64,000 nt of DNA from Auanema rhodensis (taxonomy: Eukaryota > Nematoda > Chromadorea > Rhabditida > Rhabditidae), in the NCBI GenBank assembly GCA_964057225.1, contig OZ059900.1:2242501-2306500 (forward strand). Reading direction: 5' to 3'. The translations under genes and the position numbers were made by a program. Position 1 is the stretch's first letter. Every line of letters begins with the position of its first letter. Positions 1 to 11,468 of the stretch are shown here, one piece after another. The notes below the pieces were generated by a model, which searched no databases, was not told the origin of the DNA, and saw only the letters and a list, made by a program, of their open reading frames with translations.

Positions 1-6
1 ATCGCT

Positions 7-20
7 CATATATATGATCA
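7..20. other. Overlapping palindromes at monomer head (example copy)
   Basis: CATATATATG at 7-16 is a perfect 10 bp palindrome that overlaps the TGATCA palindrome at 15-20. Most monomers keep both. Type m6 reads catatataag and loses the first and second, and some monomers read catatacatg (50397, 52134, 56304, 58389), catttatatg (4171) or catatgtatg (37188). Confidence 0.7.
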
Positions 21-102
21 AAAGCATAGTTTTACTGTCTATGATAACAAAAGTCTTCAAATATACACTAATAATGATCAAATCACTGAATTTCACTCAA
101 AT

Positions 103-177
103 AGCATTACTACACTAAGTATGGTCGTTTTTATGCCTTTAACACCATATACTCACCGATTTTTGGTACAAAATCTG
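103..177. repeat. Near-invariant monomer core (example copy)
   Basis: This is the first example of the stretch from agcattactacactaagt to ggtacaaaatctgt that every monomer carries at offsets 103-177. Nearly all the differences I noticed are few and scattered: agctttact in m4-like monomers, gcattt or gctttt for gccttt near 526 and 1177, ataccttcaac near 3957, ggcacaaaatc near 10590, catgtactc near 22389, ctcaacgattt near 50203, 51949 and 55413, and gcctataac near 53660 and 59568. Heads and tails vary at many more positions. It could be a protein-binding or nucleosome-phasing segment, but no known box such as a CENP-B box is recognisable in it. Confidence 0.8.
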
Positions 178-278
178 TGATACTCGTAAATTTTGATCAT
201 ATTCGTTAAGATTTGAGAATCAAACATACAATACACAAAATCAGTCTATTTTTATGAGCTTGCACTGATATATATTCA

Positions 279-290
279 TTTTGATCAAAA
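279..290. other. 12 bp palindrome TTTTGATCAAAA (example copy)
   Basis: A perfect 12 bp palindrome centred on TGATCA at 282-287, followed by an A run. It is present at this offset in nearly all monomers and lost in m7, which reads ttttcatcaaaa. Another TGATCA lies at 194-199. The three conserved TGATCA sites per monomer are spaced 179, 88 and 81 bp apart. Confidence 0.7.
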
Positions 291-348
291 AAGGTCGAAA
301 ATAGAATGAATTTTTGAAATTTCCGAGTTTTGAGTCTAATTTGGCTAA

Positions 349-3300
349 ATCGCTCATATATATGATCAAAAGCATAGTTTTACTGTCTATGATAACAAAA
401 GCCTTCAAATATACACTATGAATGATTAAATCACTGATTTTCAGTCAAATAGCATTACTACACTAAGTATGGTCGTTTTTATGCATTTAACACCATATAC
501 TCACCGATTTTTGGTACAAAATCTGTAATACTTGTAAATTTTGATCATATTTGTTAAGATTCGAGAATCAAACACATAATACACGAAATAAGTCTATTTT
601 TATGAGCTTGCACTGATATATATTCATTTTGATCAAAAAAGGTCGAAAATAGAAAGAATTTTTGAAATTTCCGAGTTTTGAGTCCAATTTGGCTAAATCG
701 CTCATATATAAGATCAAAAGCATAGTTTTATTGTCTATAACAACAAAAGTCATCAATTAAACGCTAGTGATATTTAAATACTGATTTTTGCTCAAGTAGC
801 ATTACTACACTAAGTATGGTCGTTTTCATGCCTTTAACACCATATACTCACCGATTTTTGGTACAAAATCTGTAATACTTGTAAATTTTGATCATATTCG
901 TTAAGATTTGAGAATCGAACATACAATACACAAAATCAGTCTATTTTTATGAGCTTGCACTGATATATATTCATTTTGATCAAAAAAGGTCGAAAATAGA
1001 AAGAATTTTTGAAATTTCCGAGTTTTGAGTCTAATTTGGCTAAATCGCTCATATATATGATCAGAAGCATAGTTTTAATGTCTATGACAACAAAAATCAT
1101 CAATTAAACGCTAGTGATGTTTAAATACTGATTTTCGCTCAAATAGCATTACTACACTAAGTATGGTCGTTTTTATGCTTTTAACACCATATACTCACCG
1201 ATTTTTGGTACAAAATCTGTAATACTCGTAAAATTTGATCATATTTGTTAAGATTTGAGAATCAAACACACAATACACAAAATCAGTCTATTTTTATGAG
1301 TTTACACTGATATATATTCATTTTCATCAAAAAAGGTCGAAAATAGAAAGAATTTTTGAATTTTCCGAGTTTTGAGTCGAATTGGGCTAAATCGCTCATA
1401 TATATGATCGAAAGCATAGTTTTACTGTCTATGATAACAAAAGTCTTCAAATATACACTATGAATGATTAAATCACTGATTTTCAGTCAAATAGCATTAC
1501 TACACTAAGTATGGTCGTTTTTATGCATTTAACACCATATACTCACCGATTTTTGGTACAAAATCTGTAATACTTGTAAATTTTGATCATATTTGTTAAG
1601 ATTCGAGAATCAAACACATAATACACGAAATAAGTCTATTTTTATGAGCTTGCACTGATATTTATTCATTTTGATCAAAAAAGGTCGAAAATAGAAAAAA
1701 TTTTTGAAATTTCCGAGTTTTGAGTCCAATTTGGCTAAATCGCTCATATATAAGATCAAAAGCATAGTTTTATTGTCTATAACAACAAAAGTCATCAATT
1801 AAACGCTAGTGATATTTAAATACTGATTTTTGCTCAAGTAGCATTACTACACTAAGTATGGTCGTTTTCATGCCTTTAACACCATATACTCACCGATTTT
1901 TGGTACAAAATCTGTAATACTTGTAAATTTTGATCATATTCGTTAAGATTTGAGAATCGAACATACAATACACAAAATCAGTCTATTTTTATGAGCTTGC
2001 ACTGATATATATTCATTTTGATCAAAAAAGGTCGAAAATAGAAAGAATTTTTGAAATTTCCGAGTTTTGAGTCTAATTTGGCTAAATCGCTCATATATAT
2101 GATCAGAAGCATAGTTTTAATGTCTATGACAACAAAAATCATCAATTAAACGCTAGTGATGTTTAAATACTGATTTTCGCTCAAATAGCATTACTACACT
2201 AAGTATGGTCGTTTTTATGCTTTTAACACCATATACTCACCGATTTTTGGTACAAAATCTGTAATACTCGTAAAATTTGATCATATTTGTTAAGATTTGA
2301 GAATCAAACACACAATACACAAAATCAGTCTATTTTTATGAGTTTACACTGATATATATTCATTTTCATCAAAAAAGGTCGAAAATAGAAAGAATTTTTG
2401 AATTTTCCGAGTTTTGAGTCGAATTGGGCTAAATCGCTCATATATATGATCGAAAGCATAGTTTTACTGTCTATGATAACAAAAGTCTTCAAATATACAC
2501 TATGAATGATTAAATCACTGATTTTCAGTCAAATAGCATTACTACACTAAGTATGGTCGTTTTTATGCATTTAACACCATATACTCACCGATTTTTGGTA
2601 CAAAATCTGTAATACTTGTAAATTTTGATCATATTTGTTAAGATTCGAGAATCAAACACATAATACACGAAATAAGTCTATTTTTATGAGCTTGCACTGA
2701 TATTTATTCATTTTGATCAAAAAAGGTCGAAAATAGAAAAAATTTTTGAAATTTCCGAGTTTTGAGTCCAATTTGGCTAAATCGCTCATATATAAGATCA
2801 AAAGCATAGTTTTATTGTCTATAACAACAAAAGTCATCAATTAAACGCTAGTGATATTTAAATACTGATTTTTGCTCAAGTAGCATTACTACACTAAGTA
2901 TGGTCGTTTTCATGCCTTTAACACCATATACTCACCGATTTTTGGTACAAAATCTGTAATACTTGTAAATTTTGATCATATTCGTTAAGATTTGAGAATC
3001 GAACATACAATACACAAAATCAGTCTATTTTTATGAGCTTGCACTGATATATATTCATTTTGATCAAAAAAGGTCGAAAATAGAAAGAATTTTTGAAATT
3101 TCCGAGTTTTGAGTCTAATTTGGCTAAATCGCTCATATATATGATCAGAAGCATAGTTTTAATGTCTATGACAACAAAAATCATCAATTAAACGCTAGTG
3201 ATGTTTAAATACTGATTTTCGCTCAAATAGCATTACTACACTAAGTATGGTCGTTTTTATGCTTTTAACACCATATACTCACCGATTTTTGGTACAAAAT

Positions 3301-3474
3301 CTGTAATACTCGTAAAATTTGATCATATTTGTTAAGATTTGAGAATCAAACACACAATACACAAAATCAGTCTATTTTTATGAGTTTACACTGATATATA
3401 TTCATTTTCATCAAAAAAGGTCGAAAATAGAAAGAATTTTTGAATTTTCCGAGTTTTGAGTCGAATTGGGCTAA
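349..3474. repeat. Trimer higher-order repeat, three copies of 1042 bp
   Basis: Three tandem copies begin at 349, 1391 and 2433. Each has a class-A monomer (348 bp, head actatgaatgatt and actgattttcag, core variant tatgcatttaac), an m6 monomer (347 bp, catatataag, core variant gttttcatgcc) and an m7 monomer (347 bp, gatcagaag, core variant tatgcttttaac). Copies 2 and 3 show no difference that I could find by eye. Copy 1 differs by gatcaaaag for gatcgaaag, aaagcc for aaagtc, and gatatatattc and agaaagaat for gatatttattc and agaaaaaat. The high identity implies recent amplification. Confidence 0.92.
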
Positions 3475-6400
3475 ATCGCTCATATATATGATCAAAAGCA
3501 TAGTTTTACTGTCTATGATAACAAAAGTCTTCAAATATACACTAATAATGATTAAATCACTGAATTTCACTCAAATAGCATTACTACACTAAGTATGGTC
3601 GTTTTTATGCCTTTAACACCATATACTCACCGATTTTTGGTACAAAATCTGTAATACTTGTAAATTTTGATCATATTTGTTAAGATTCGAGAATCAAACA
3701 CATAATACACAAAATAAGTCTATTTTTACAAGTTTGCACTGATATTTATTCATTTTGATCAAAAAAGGTCGAAAATAGAAAGAATTTTTGAAATTTCCGA
3801 GTTTTGAGTCTAATTTGGCTAAATCGCTCATATATATGATCAGAAGCATAGGTGTATTGTCTTTGACAACGAAAGTCATTAATTAAACACTAATGATGTT
3901 TAAATCTCTAAATTTCGCTCTAATAGCATTACTACACTAAGTATGGTCGTTTTTATACCTTCAACACCATATACTCACCGATTTTTGGTAAAAAATCTGT
4001 GATACTCGTAAATTTTGATCATATTCGTTAAGATTTGAGAATCAAACACACAATACACAATATCAGTCTATTTTTATGAGCTTGCACTGATATATATTCA
4101 TTTTGATCAAAAAAGGTCGAAAACAGAAAGAATTTTTGAAATTTCCGAGTTTTGAGTCTAATTTGGCTAAATCGCTCATTTATATGATCAAAAGCATAGT
4201 TTTATTGTCTATGACAACAAAAGTCATCAATTAAACGCTAGTGATGTTTAAATACTGATTTTCGCTCAAATAGCATTACTACACTAAGTATGGTCGTTTT
4301 TATGCCTTTAACACCATATACTCACCGATTTTTGGTACAAAATCTGTAATACTTGTAAATTTTGATCATATTCGTTAAGATTCGAGAATCAAACACATAA
4401 TACACGAAATAAGTCTAATTTTACAAGTTTGCACTGATATTTATTCATTTTGATCAAAAAAGGTCGAAAATAGAAAGAATTTTTGAAATTTCCGAGTTTT
4501 GAGTCCAATTTGGCTAAATCGCTCATATATATGATCAAAAGCATAGTTTTATTGTCTATAACAACAAAAGTCATCAATTAAACGCTAGTGATGTTTAAAT
4601 ACTGAATTTCGCTCAAATAGCATTACTACACTAAGTATGGTCGTTTTTATGCCTTTAACACCATATACTCACCGATTTTTGGTACAAAATCTGTAATACT
4701 CGTAAATTTTGATCATATTCGTTAAGATTTGAGAATCAAACATACAATACACAAAATCAGTCTATTTTTATGAGCTTGCACTGATATATATTCATTTTGA
4801 TCAAAAAAGGTCGAAAATAGAAAGAATTTTTGAAATTTCCGAGTTTTGAGTCTAATTTGGCTAAATCGCTCATATATATGATCAGAAGCATAGTTTTATT
4901 GTCTATGACAACAAAAGTCATCAATTAAATGCTAGTGATGTTTAAATACTGAATTTCGCTCAAATAGCATTACTACACTAAGTATGGTCGTTTTTATGCC
5001 TTTAACACCATATACTCACCGATTTTTGGTACAAAATCTGTAATACTCGTAAATTTTGATCATATTCGGTGAGATTCGAGAATCAAACACACAATACACG
5101 AAATAAGTTTATTTTCACGAGTTTGCACTGATATTTATTCATTTTGATCAAAAAAGGTCGAAAATAGAAAGAATTTTTGAAATTTCCGAGTTTTGAGTCT
5201 AATTTGGCTAAATCGCTCATATATATGATCAAAAGCATAGTTTTACTGTCTATGATAACAAAAGTCTTCAAATATACACTAATAATGATTAAATCACTGA
5301 TTTTCAGTCAAATAGCATTACTACACTAAGTATGGTCGTTTTTATGCCTTTAACACCATATACTCACCGATTTTTGGTACAAAATCTGTAATACTTGTAA
5401 ATTTTGATCATATTTGTTAAGATTCGAGAATCAAACACATAATACACGAAATAAGTCTATTTTTACAAGTTTGCACTGATATTTATTCATTTTGATCAAA
5501 AAAGGTCGAAAATAGAAAAAATTTTTGAAATTTCCGAGTTTTGAGTCCAATTTGGCTAAATCGCTCATATATATGATCAAAAGCATAGTTTTACTGTCTA
5601 TGATAACAAAAGTCTTCAAATATACACTAATAATGATCAAATCACTGAATTTCACTCAAATAGCATTACTACACTAAGTATGGTCGTTTTTATGCCTTTA
5701 ACACCATATACTCACCGATTTTTGGTACAAAATCTGTTATACTCGTAAATTTTGATCATATTCGTTAAGATTTGAGAATCAAACATACAATACACAAAAT
5801 CAGTCTATTTTTATGAGCTTGCACTGATATATATTCATTTTGATCAAAAAAGGTCGAAAATAGAATGAATTTTTGAAATTTCCGAGTTTTGAGTCTAATT
5901 TGGCTAAATCGCTCATATATATGATCAAAAGCATAGTTTTACTGTCTATGATAACAAAAATCTTCAAATATACACTAATAATGATTAAATCACTGATTTT
6001 CAGTCAAATAGCATTACTACACTAAGTATGGTCGTTTTTATGCCTTTAACACCATATACTCACCGATTTTTGGTACAAAATCTGTAATACTTGTAAATTT
6101 TGATCATATTTGTTAAGATTCGAGAATCAAACACATAATACACGAAATAAGTCTATTTTTACAAGTTTGCACTGATATTTATTCATTTTGATCAAAAAAG
6201 GTCGAAAATAGAAAAAATTTTTGAAATTTCCGAGTTTTGAGTCCAATTTGGCTAAATCGCTCATATATAAGATCAAAAGCATAGTTTTATTGTCTATAAC
6301 AACAAAAGTCATCAATTAAACGCTAGTGATATTTAAATACTGATTTTCGCTCAAGTAGCATTACTACACTAAGTATGGTCGTTTTCATGCCTTTAACACC

Positions 6401-6949
6401 ATATACTCACCGATTTTTGGTACAAAATCTGTAATACTTGTAAATTTTGATCATATTCGTTAAGATTTGAGAATCGAACATACAATACACAAAATCAGTC
6501 TATTTTTATGAGCTTGCACTGATATATATTCATTTTGATCAAAAAAGGTCGAAAATAGAAAGAATTTTTGAAATTTCCGAGTTTTGAGTCTAATTTGGCT
6601 AAATCGCTCATATATATGATCAGAAGCATAGTTTTAATGTCTATGACAACAAAAATCACCAATTAAACGCTAGTGATGTTTAAATACTGATTTTCGCTCA
6701 AATAGCATTACTACACTAAGTATGGTCGTTTTTATGCTTTTAACACCATATACTCACCGATTTTTGGTACAAAATCTGTAATACTCGTAAATTTTGATCA
6801 TATTCGTTAAGATTTGAGAATCAAACATACAATACACAAAATCAGTCTATTTTTATGAGCTTGCACTGATATATATTCATTTTGATCAAAAAAGGTCGAA
6901 AATAGAAAGAATTTTTGAAATTTCCGAGTTTTGAGTCTAATTTGGCTAA
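3475..6949. repeat. Irregular block of ten monomers
   Basis: Monomers start at 3475, 3823, 4171, 4518, 4865, 5212, 5560, 5908, 6256 and 6603. The order is m1, m8, three class-B monomers (the second and third m2-like and m3-like), three consecutive class-A monomers, then m6 and m7. No short period repeats within the block. The last four monomers correspond to 1-1390. The m6 and m7 at 6256 and 6603 carry the same core variants (gttttcatgcc, tatgcttttaac) as the left trimers, tying this block to them rather than to the seven-monomer HOR. Confidence 0.85.
3823..4170. repeat. Divergent monomer type m8 (first example)
   Basis: A 348 bp monomer with head gataggtgtattg-like sequence (gcataggtgtattgtc), cattaattaaacactaatg, aaatctctaaatttc and gctctaatagc. 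Its core also carries ataccttcaac and ggtaaaaaatctg, so this copy is more diverged than most monomers. Related monomers lie at 61168 and 62906, with a partial relative at 49701 and an m8 head on the hybrid at 55608. None is part of the seven-monomer HOR. Confidence 0.8.
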
Positions 6950-9382
6950 ATCGCTCATATATATGATCAAAAGCATAGTTTTATTGTCTATGACAACAAA
7001 AGTCTTCAAATATACACTAATAATGATTAAATCACTGAATTTCACTCAAATAGCATTACTACACTAAGTATGGTCGTTTTTATGCCTTTAACACCATATA
7101 CTCACCGATTTTTGGTACAAAATCTGTAATACTTGTAAATTTTGATCATATTTGTTAAGATTCGAGAATCAAACACATAATACACAAAATAAGTCTATTT
7201 TTACAAGTTTGCACTGATATTTATTCATTTTGATCAAAAAAGGTCGAAAATAGAAAGAATTTTTGAAATTTCCGAGTTTTGAGTCCAATTTGGCTAAATC
7301 GCTCATATATATGATCAAAAGTATAGTTTTATTGTCTATAACAACAAAAGTCATCAATTAAACGCTAGTGATGTTTAAATACTGAATTTCGCTCAAATAG
7401 CATTACTACACTAAGTATGGTCGTTTTTATGCCTTTAACACCATATACTCACCGATTTTTGGTACAAAATCTGTAATACTCGTAAATTTTGATCATATTC
7501 GTTAAGATTTGAGAATCAAACATACAATACACAAAATCAGTCTATTTTTATGAGCTTGCACTGATATATATTCATTTTGATCAAAAAAGGTCGAAAATAG
7601 AAAGAATTTTTGAAATTTCCGAGTTTTGAGTCTAATTTGGCTAAATCGCTCATATATATGATCAAAAGCATAGTTTTATTGTCTATGACAACAAAAGTCA
7701 TCAATTAAATGCTAGTGATGTTTAAATACTGAATTTCGCTCAAATAGCATTACTACACTAAGTATGGTCGTTTTTATGCCTTTAACACCATATACTCACC
7801 GATTTTTGGTACAAAATCTGTAATACTCGTAAATTTTGATCATATTCGGTGAGATTCGAGAATCAAACACACAATACACGAAATAAGTTTATTTTGACGA
7901 GTTTGCACTGGTATTTATTCATTTTGATCAAAAAAGGTCGAAAATAGAAAGAATTTTTGAATTTTCCGAGTTTTGAGTCCAATTGGGCTAAATCGCTCAT
8001 ATATATGATCAAAAGCATAGTTTTACTGTCTATGATAACAAAAGTCTTCAAATATACACTAATAATGTGTAAATCACTGAATGTCACTCAAATAGCTTTA
8101 CTACACTAAGTATGGTCGTTTTTATGCCTTTAACACCATATACTCACCGATTTTTGGTACAAAATCTGTAATACTCGTAAATTTCGATCATATTCGTTAA
8201 GATTCGAGAATCAAACACACAATACACGAAATAAGTTTATTTTTACGAATTTGCACTGATATTTATTCATTTTGATCAAAAAAGGTCGAAAATAGAAAGA
8301 ATTTTTTAATTTTCCGAGTTTTGAGTCCAATTGGGCTAAATCGCTCATATATATGATCAAAAGCATAGTTTCACTGTCTATGATAACAAAAGTCTTCAAA
8401 TATACACTAGTAATGATTAAATCACTGAATTTCACTCAAATAGCATTACTACACTAAGTATGGTCGTTTTTATGCCTTTAACACCATATACTCACCGATT
8501 TTTGGTACAAAATCTGTAATACTTGTAAATTTTGATCATATTTGTTAAGATTCGAGAATCAAACACATAATACACGAAATAAGTCTATTTTTACAAGTTT
8601 GCACTGATATTTATTCATTTTGATCAAAAAAAGGTCGAAAATAGAAAAATTTTTTGAAATTTCCGAGTTTTGAGTCCAATTTGGCTAAATCGCTCATATA
8701 TAAGATCAAAAGCATAGTTTTATTGTCTATAACAACAAAAGTCATCAATTAAACGCTAGTGATATTTAAATACTGATTTTCGCTCAAGTAGCATTACTAC
8801 ACTAAGTATGGTCGTTTTTATGCCTTTAACACCATATACTCACCGATTTTTGGTACAAAATCTGTAATACTTGTAAATTTTGATCATATTCGTTAAGATT
8901 TGAGAATCAAACATACAATACACAAAATCAGTCTATTTTTATGAGCTTGCACTGATATATATTCATTTTGATCAAAAAAGGTCGAAAATAGAAAGAATTT
9001 TTGAAATTTCCGAGTTTTGAGTCTAATTTGGCTAAATCGCTCATATATATGATCAGAAGCATAGTTTTAATGTCTATGACAACAAAAATCATCAATTAAA
9101 CGCTAGTGATGTTTAAATACTGATTTTCGCTCAAATAGCATTACTACACTAAGTATGGTCGTTTTTATGCCTTTAACACCATATACTCACCGATTTTTGG
9201 TACAAAATCTGTAATACTCGTAAAATTTGATCATATTTGTTAAGATTTGAGAATCAAACACACAATACACAAAATCAGTCTATTTTTATGAGTTTACACT
9301 GATATATATTCATTTTCATCAAAAAAGGTCGAAAATAGAAAGAATTTTTGAATTTTCCGAGTTTTGAGTCGAATTGGGCTAA
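6950..9382. repeat. Seven-monomer HOR copy, 2433 bp, hybrid m1
   Basis: Monomers start at 6950, 7298, 7645, 7992, 8340, 8689 and 9036, with lengths 348, 347, 347, 348, 349, 347 and 347, matching types m1 to m7. The first is a hybrid: it has the class-B ttattgtctatgacaac up to 6994 and class-A tcttcaaatatac from 7005. The m2 carries the private variant gatcaaaagtatag. The last class-B monomer before this unit (6603) has a tail of m2 type rather than m7 type, so the left boundary of the HOR domain is itself a recombinant. Confidence 0.92.
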
Positions 9383-9730
9383 ATCGCTCATATATATGAT
9401 CAAAAGCATAGTTTTACTGTCTATGATAACAAAAGTCTTCAAATATACACTAATAATGATTAAATCACTGAATTTCACTCAAATAGCATTACTACACTAA
9501 GTATGGTCGTTTTTATGCCTTTAACACCATATACTCACCGATTTTTGGTACAAAATCTGTAATACTTGTAAATTTTGATCATATTTGTTAAGATTCGAGA
9601 ATCAAACACATAATACACAAAATAAGTCTATTTTTACAAGTTTGCACTGATATTTATTCATTTTGATCAAAAAAGGTCGAAAATAGAAAGAATTTTTGAA
9701 ATTTCCGAGTTTTGAGTCCAATTTGGCTAA
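9383..9730. repeat. Monomer type m1 (reference)
   Basis: Class A, 348 bp. Diagnostics: gttttactgtctatgataac, actaataatgattaaatc, cttgtaaattttg, atatttgttaagattcg, cacataatacacaaaataag, tttttacaagtttgc and gagtccaatttgg. In several later units its tail is exchanged for the m5 tail. Confidence 0.9.
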
Positions 9731-10077
9731 ATCGCTCATATATATGATCAAAAGCATAGTTTTATTGTCTATAACAACAAAAGTCATCAATTAAACGCTA
9801 GTGATGTTTAAATACTGAATTTCGCTCAAATAGCATTACTACACTAAGTATGGTCGTTTTTATGCCTTTAACACCATATACTCACCGATTTTTGGTACAA
9901 AATCTGTAATACTCGTAAATTTTGATCATATTCGTTAAGATTTGAGAATCAAACATACAATACACAAAATCAGTCTATTTTTATGAGCTTGCACTGATAT
10001 ATATTCATTTTGATCAAAAAAGGTCGAAAATAGAAAGAATTTTTGAAATTTCCGAGTTTTGAGTCTAATTTGGCTAA
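9731..10077. repeat. Monomer type m2 (reference)
   Basis: Class B, 347 bp. Diagnostics: ttattgtctataacaac, acgctagtgatgtttaaat, actgaatttcgctc, ctcgtaaattttg, aacatacaatac, tatgagcttgc, gatatatattc and gagtctaatttgg. A sub-lineage with catagtgttattg replaces catagttttattg in many other copies. Confidence 0.9.
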
Positions 10078-10424
10078 ATCGCTCATATATATGATCAAAA
10101 GCATAGTTTTATTGTCTATGACAACAAAAGTCATCAATTAAATGCTAGTGATGTTTAAATACTGAATTTCGCTCAAATAGCATTACTACACTAAGTATGG
10201 TCGTTTTTATGCCTTTAACACCATATACTCACCGATTTTTGGTACAAAATCTGTAATACTCGTAAATTTTGATCATATTCGGTGAGATTCGAGAATCAAA
10301 CACACAATACACGAAATAAGTTTATTTTGACGAGTTTGCACTGGTATTTATTCATTTTGATCAAAAAAGGTCGAAAATAGAAAGAATTTTTGAATTTTCC
10401 GAGTTTTGAGTCCAATTGGGCTAA
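10078..10424. repeat. Monomer type m3 (reference)
   Basis: Class B, 347 bp. Diagnostics: ttattgtctatgacaac, attaaatgctagtg, catattcggtgagattcg, tttattttgacgag, gcactggtatttattc, gaattttccgag and gtccaattggg. The cggtgag and ctggtattt variants are the easiest markers. Confidence 0.9.
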
Positions 10425-10772
10425 ATCGCTCATATATATGATCAAAAGCATAGTTTTACTGTCTATGATAACAAAAGTCTTCAAATATACACTAATAATG
10501 TGTAAATCACTGAATTTCACTCAAATAGCTTTACTACACTAAGTATGGTCGTTTTTATGCCTTTAACACCATATACTCACCGATTTTTGGCACAAAATCT
10601 GTAATACTCGTAAATTTCGATCATATTCGTTAAGATTCGAGAATCAAACACACAATACACAAAATAAGTTTATTTTTACGAGTTTGCACTGATATTTATT
10701 CATTTTGATCAAAAAAGGTCGAAAATAGAAAGAATTTTTGAATTTTCCGAGTTTTGAGTCCAATTGGGCTAA
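10425..10772. repeat. Monomer type m4 (reference)
   Basis: Class A, 348 bp. Diagnostics: actaataatgtgtaaatc, tagctttactac in place of tagcattactac, gtaaatttcgatc, tttatttttacgag and gtccaattggg. This copy also has the private core change ggcacaaaatc. Confidence 0.9.
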
Positions 10773-11121
10773 ATCGCTCATATATATGATCAAAAGCATA
10801 GTTTCACTGTCTATGATAACAAAAGTCTTCAAATATACACTAGTAATGATTAAATCACTGAATTTCACTCAAATAGCATTACTACACTAAGTATGGTCGT
10901 TTTTATGCCTTTAACACCATATACTCACCGATTTTTGGTACAAAATCTGTAATACTTGTAAATTTTGATCATATTTGTTAAGATTCGAGAATCAAACACA
11001 TAATACACGAAATAAGTCTATTTTTACAAGTTTGCACTGATATTTATTCATTTTGATCAAAAAAAGGTCGAAAATAGAAAAATTTTTTGAAATTTCCGAG
11101 TTTTGAGTCCAATTTGGCTAA
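10773..11121. repeat. Monomer type m5 (reference, 349 bp)
   Basis: Class A and the only 349 bp type. Diagnostics: catagtttcactgtc, acactagtaatgatt, cttgtaaattttg, cacataatacacgaaataag, one extra A in gatcaaaaaaaggtcg, and gaaaaattttttg. The additional base lies in the A run after TGATCA. Confidence 0.9.
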
Positions 11122-11468
11122 ATCGCTCATATATAAGATCAAAAGCATAGTTTTATTGTCTATAACAACAAAAGTCATCAATTAAACGCTAGTGATATTT
11201 AAATACTGATTTTCGCTCAAGTAGCATTACTACACTAAGTATGGTCGTTTTTATGCCTTTAACACCATATACTCACCGATTTTTGGTACAAAATCTGTAA
11301 TACTTGTAAATTTTGATCATATTCGTTAAGATTTGAGAATCGAACATACAATACACAAAATCAGTCTATTTTTATGAGCTTGCACTGATATATATTCATT
11401 TTGATCAAAAAAGGTCGAAAATAGAAAGAATTTTTGAAATTTCCGAGTTTTGAGTCTAATTTGGCTAA
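11122..11468. repeat. Monomer type m6 (reference)
   Basis: Class B, 347 bp. Diagnostics: catatataagatc, which breaks the head palindrome, gatatttaaatactgattt, gctcaagtagc, gagaatcgaacatac and gtctaatttgg. The gaatcgaac change is also what opens a longer minus-strand reading frame where it occurs elsewhere. Confidence 0.9.

Larger units (their letters stand above)
1..348. repeat. Single class-A monomer preceding the trimer array
   Basis: A 348 bp class-A monomer with actaataatgatcaaatc in the head, ctgtgatactcg after the core and the rare tagaatgaattttt in the tail. It is nearly identical to the monomer at 5560-5907, which shares the tagaatgaa variant. The monomers that follow each copy (349, 697, 1044 and 5908, 6256, 6603) also correspond, so 1-1390 and 5560-6949 look like copies of one four-monomer block. 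Confidence 0.9.

Noticed and set aside
103-177. Core as a CENP-B box or other known centromere motif
   Set aside because: I see no match to the GC-rich CENP-B box pattern, and the core is AT-rich. Conservation alone does not identify a binding protein.
15-287. Monomer as an ancient dimer or tetramer of a ~87 or ~174 bp unit, suggested by TGATCA spacing of 179, 88 and 81 bp
   Set aside because: Sequences around the three sites do not align beyond the palindrome and A/T runs, so internal homology is not supported by eye.
480-484. Promoters, TATA-like boxes and terminators suggested by AT-rich runs
   Set aside because: Such motifs arise in every monomer from AT content and are not linked to any gene.
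568-756. Minus-strand open frames of 61-74 codons, one per monomer through most of the window (this is the first)
   Set aside because: They are the same stretch of the monomer read over and over, opening at TTG or GTG just upstream of internal ATGs, with no recognisable domain. Their lengths follow monomer type, and a 347 bp period is not a multiple of three. They are a by-product of a conserved repeat, not genes.
349-3474. Identification of species or a named satellite family
   Set aside because: I do not recognise the monomer. A database search of the consensus would be needed, and monomer length alone is not diagnostic.
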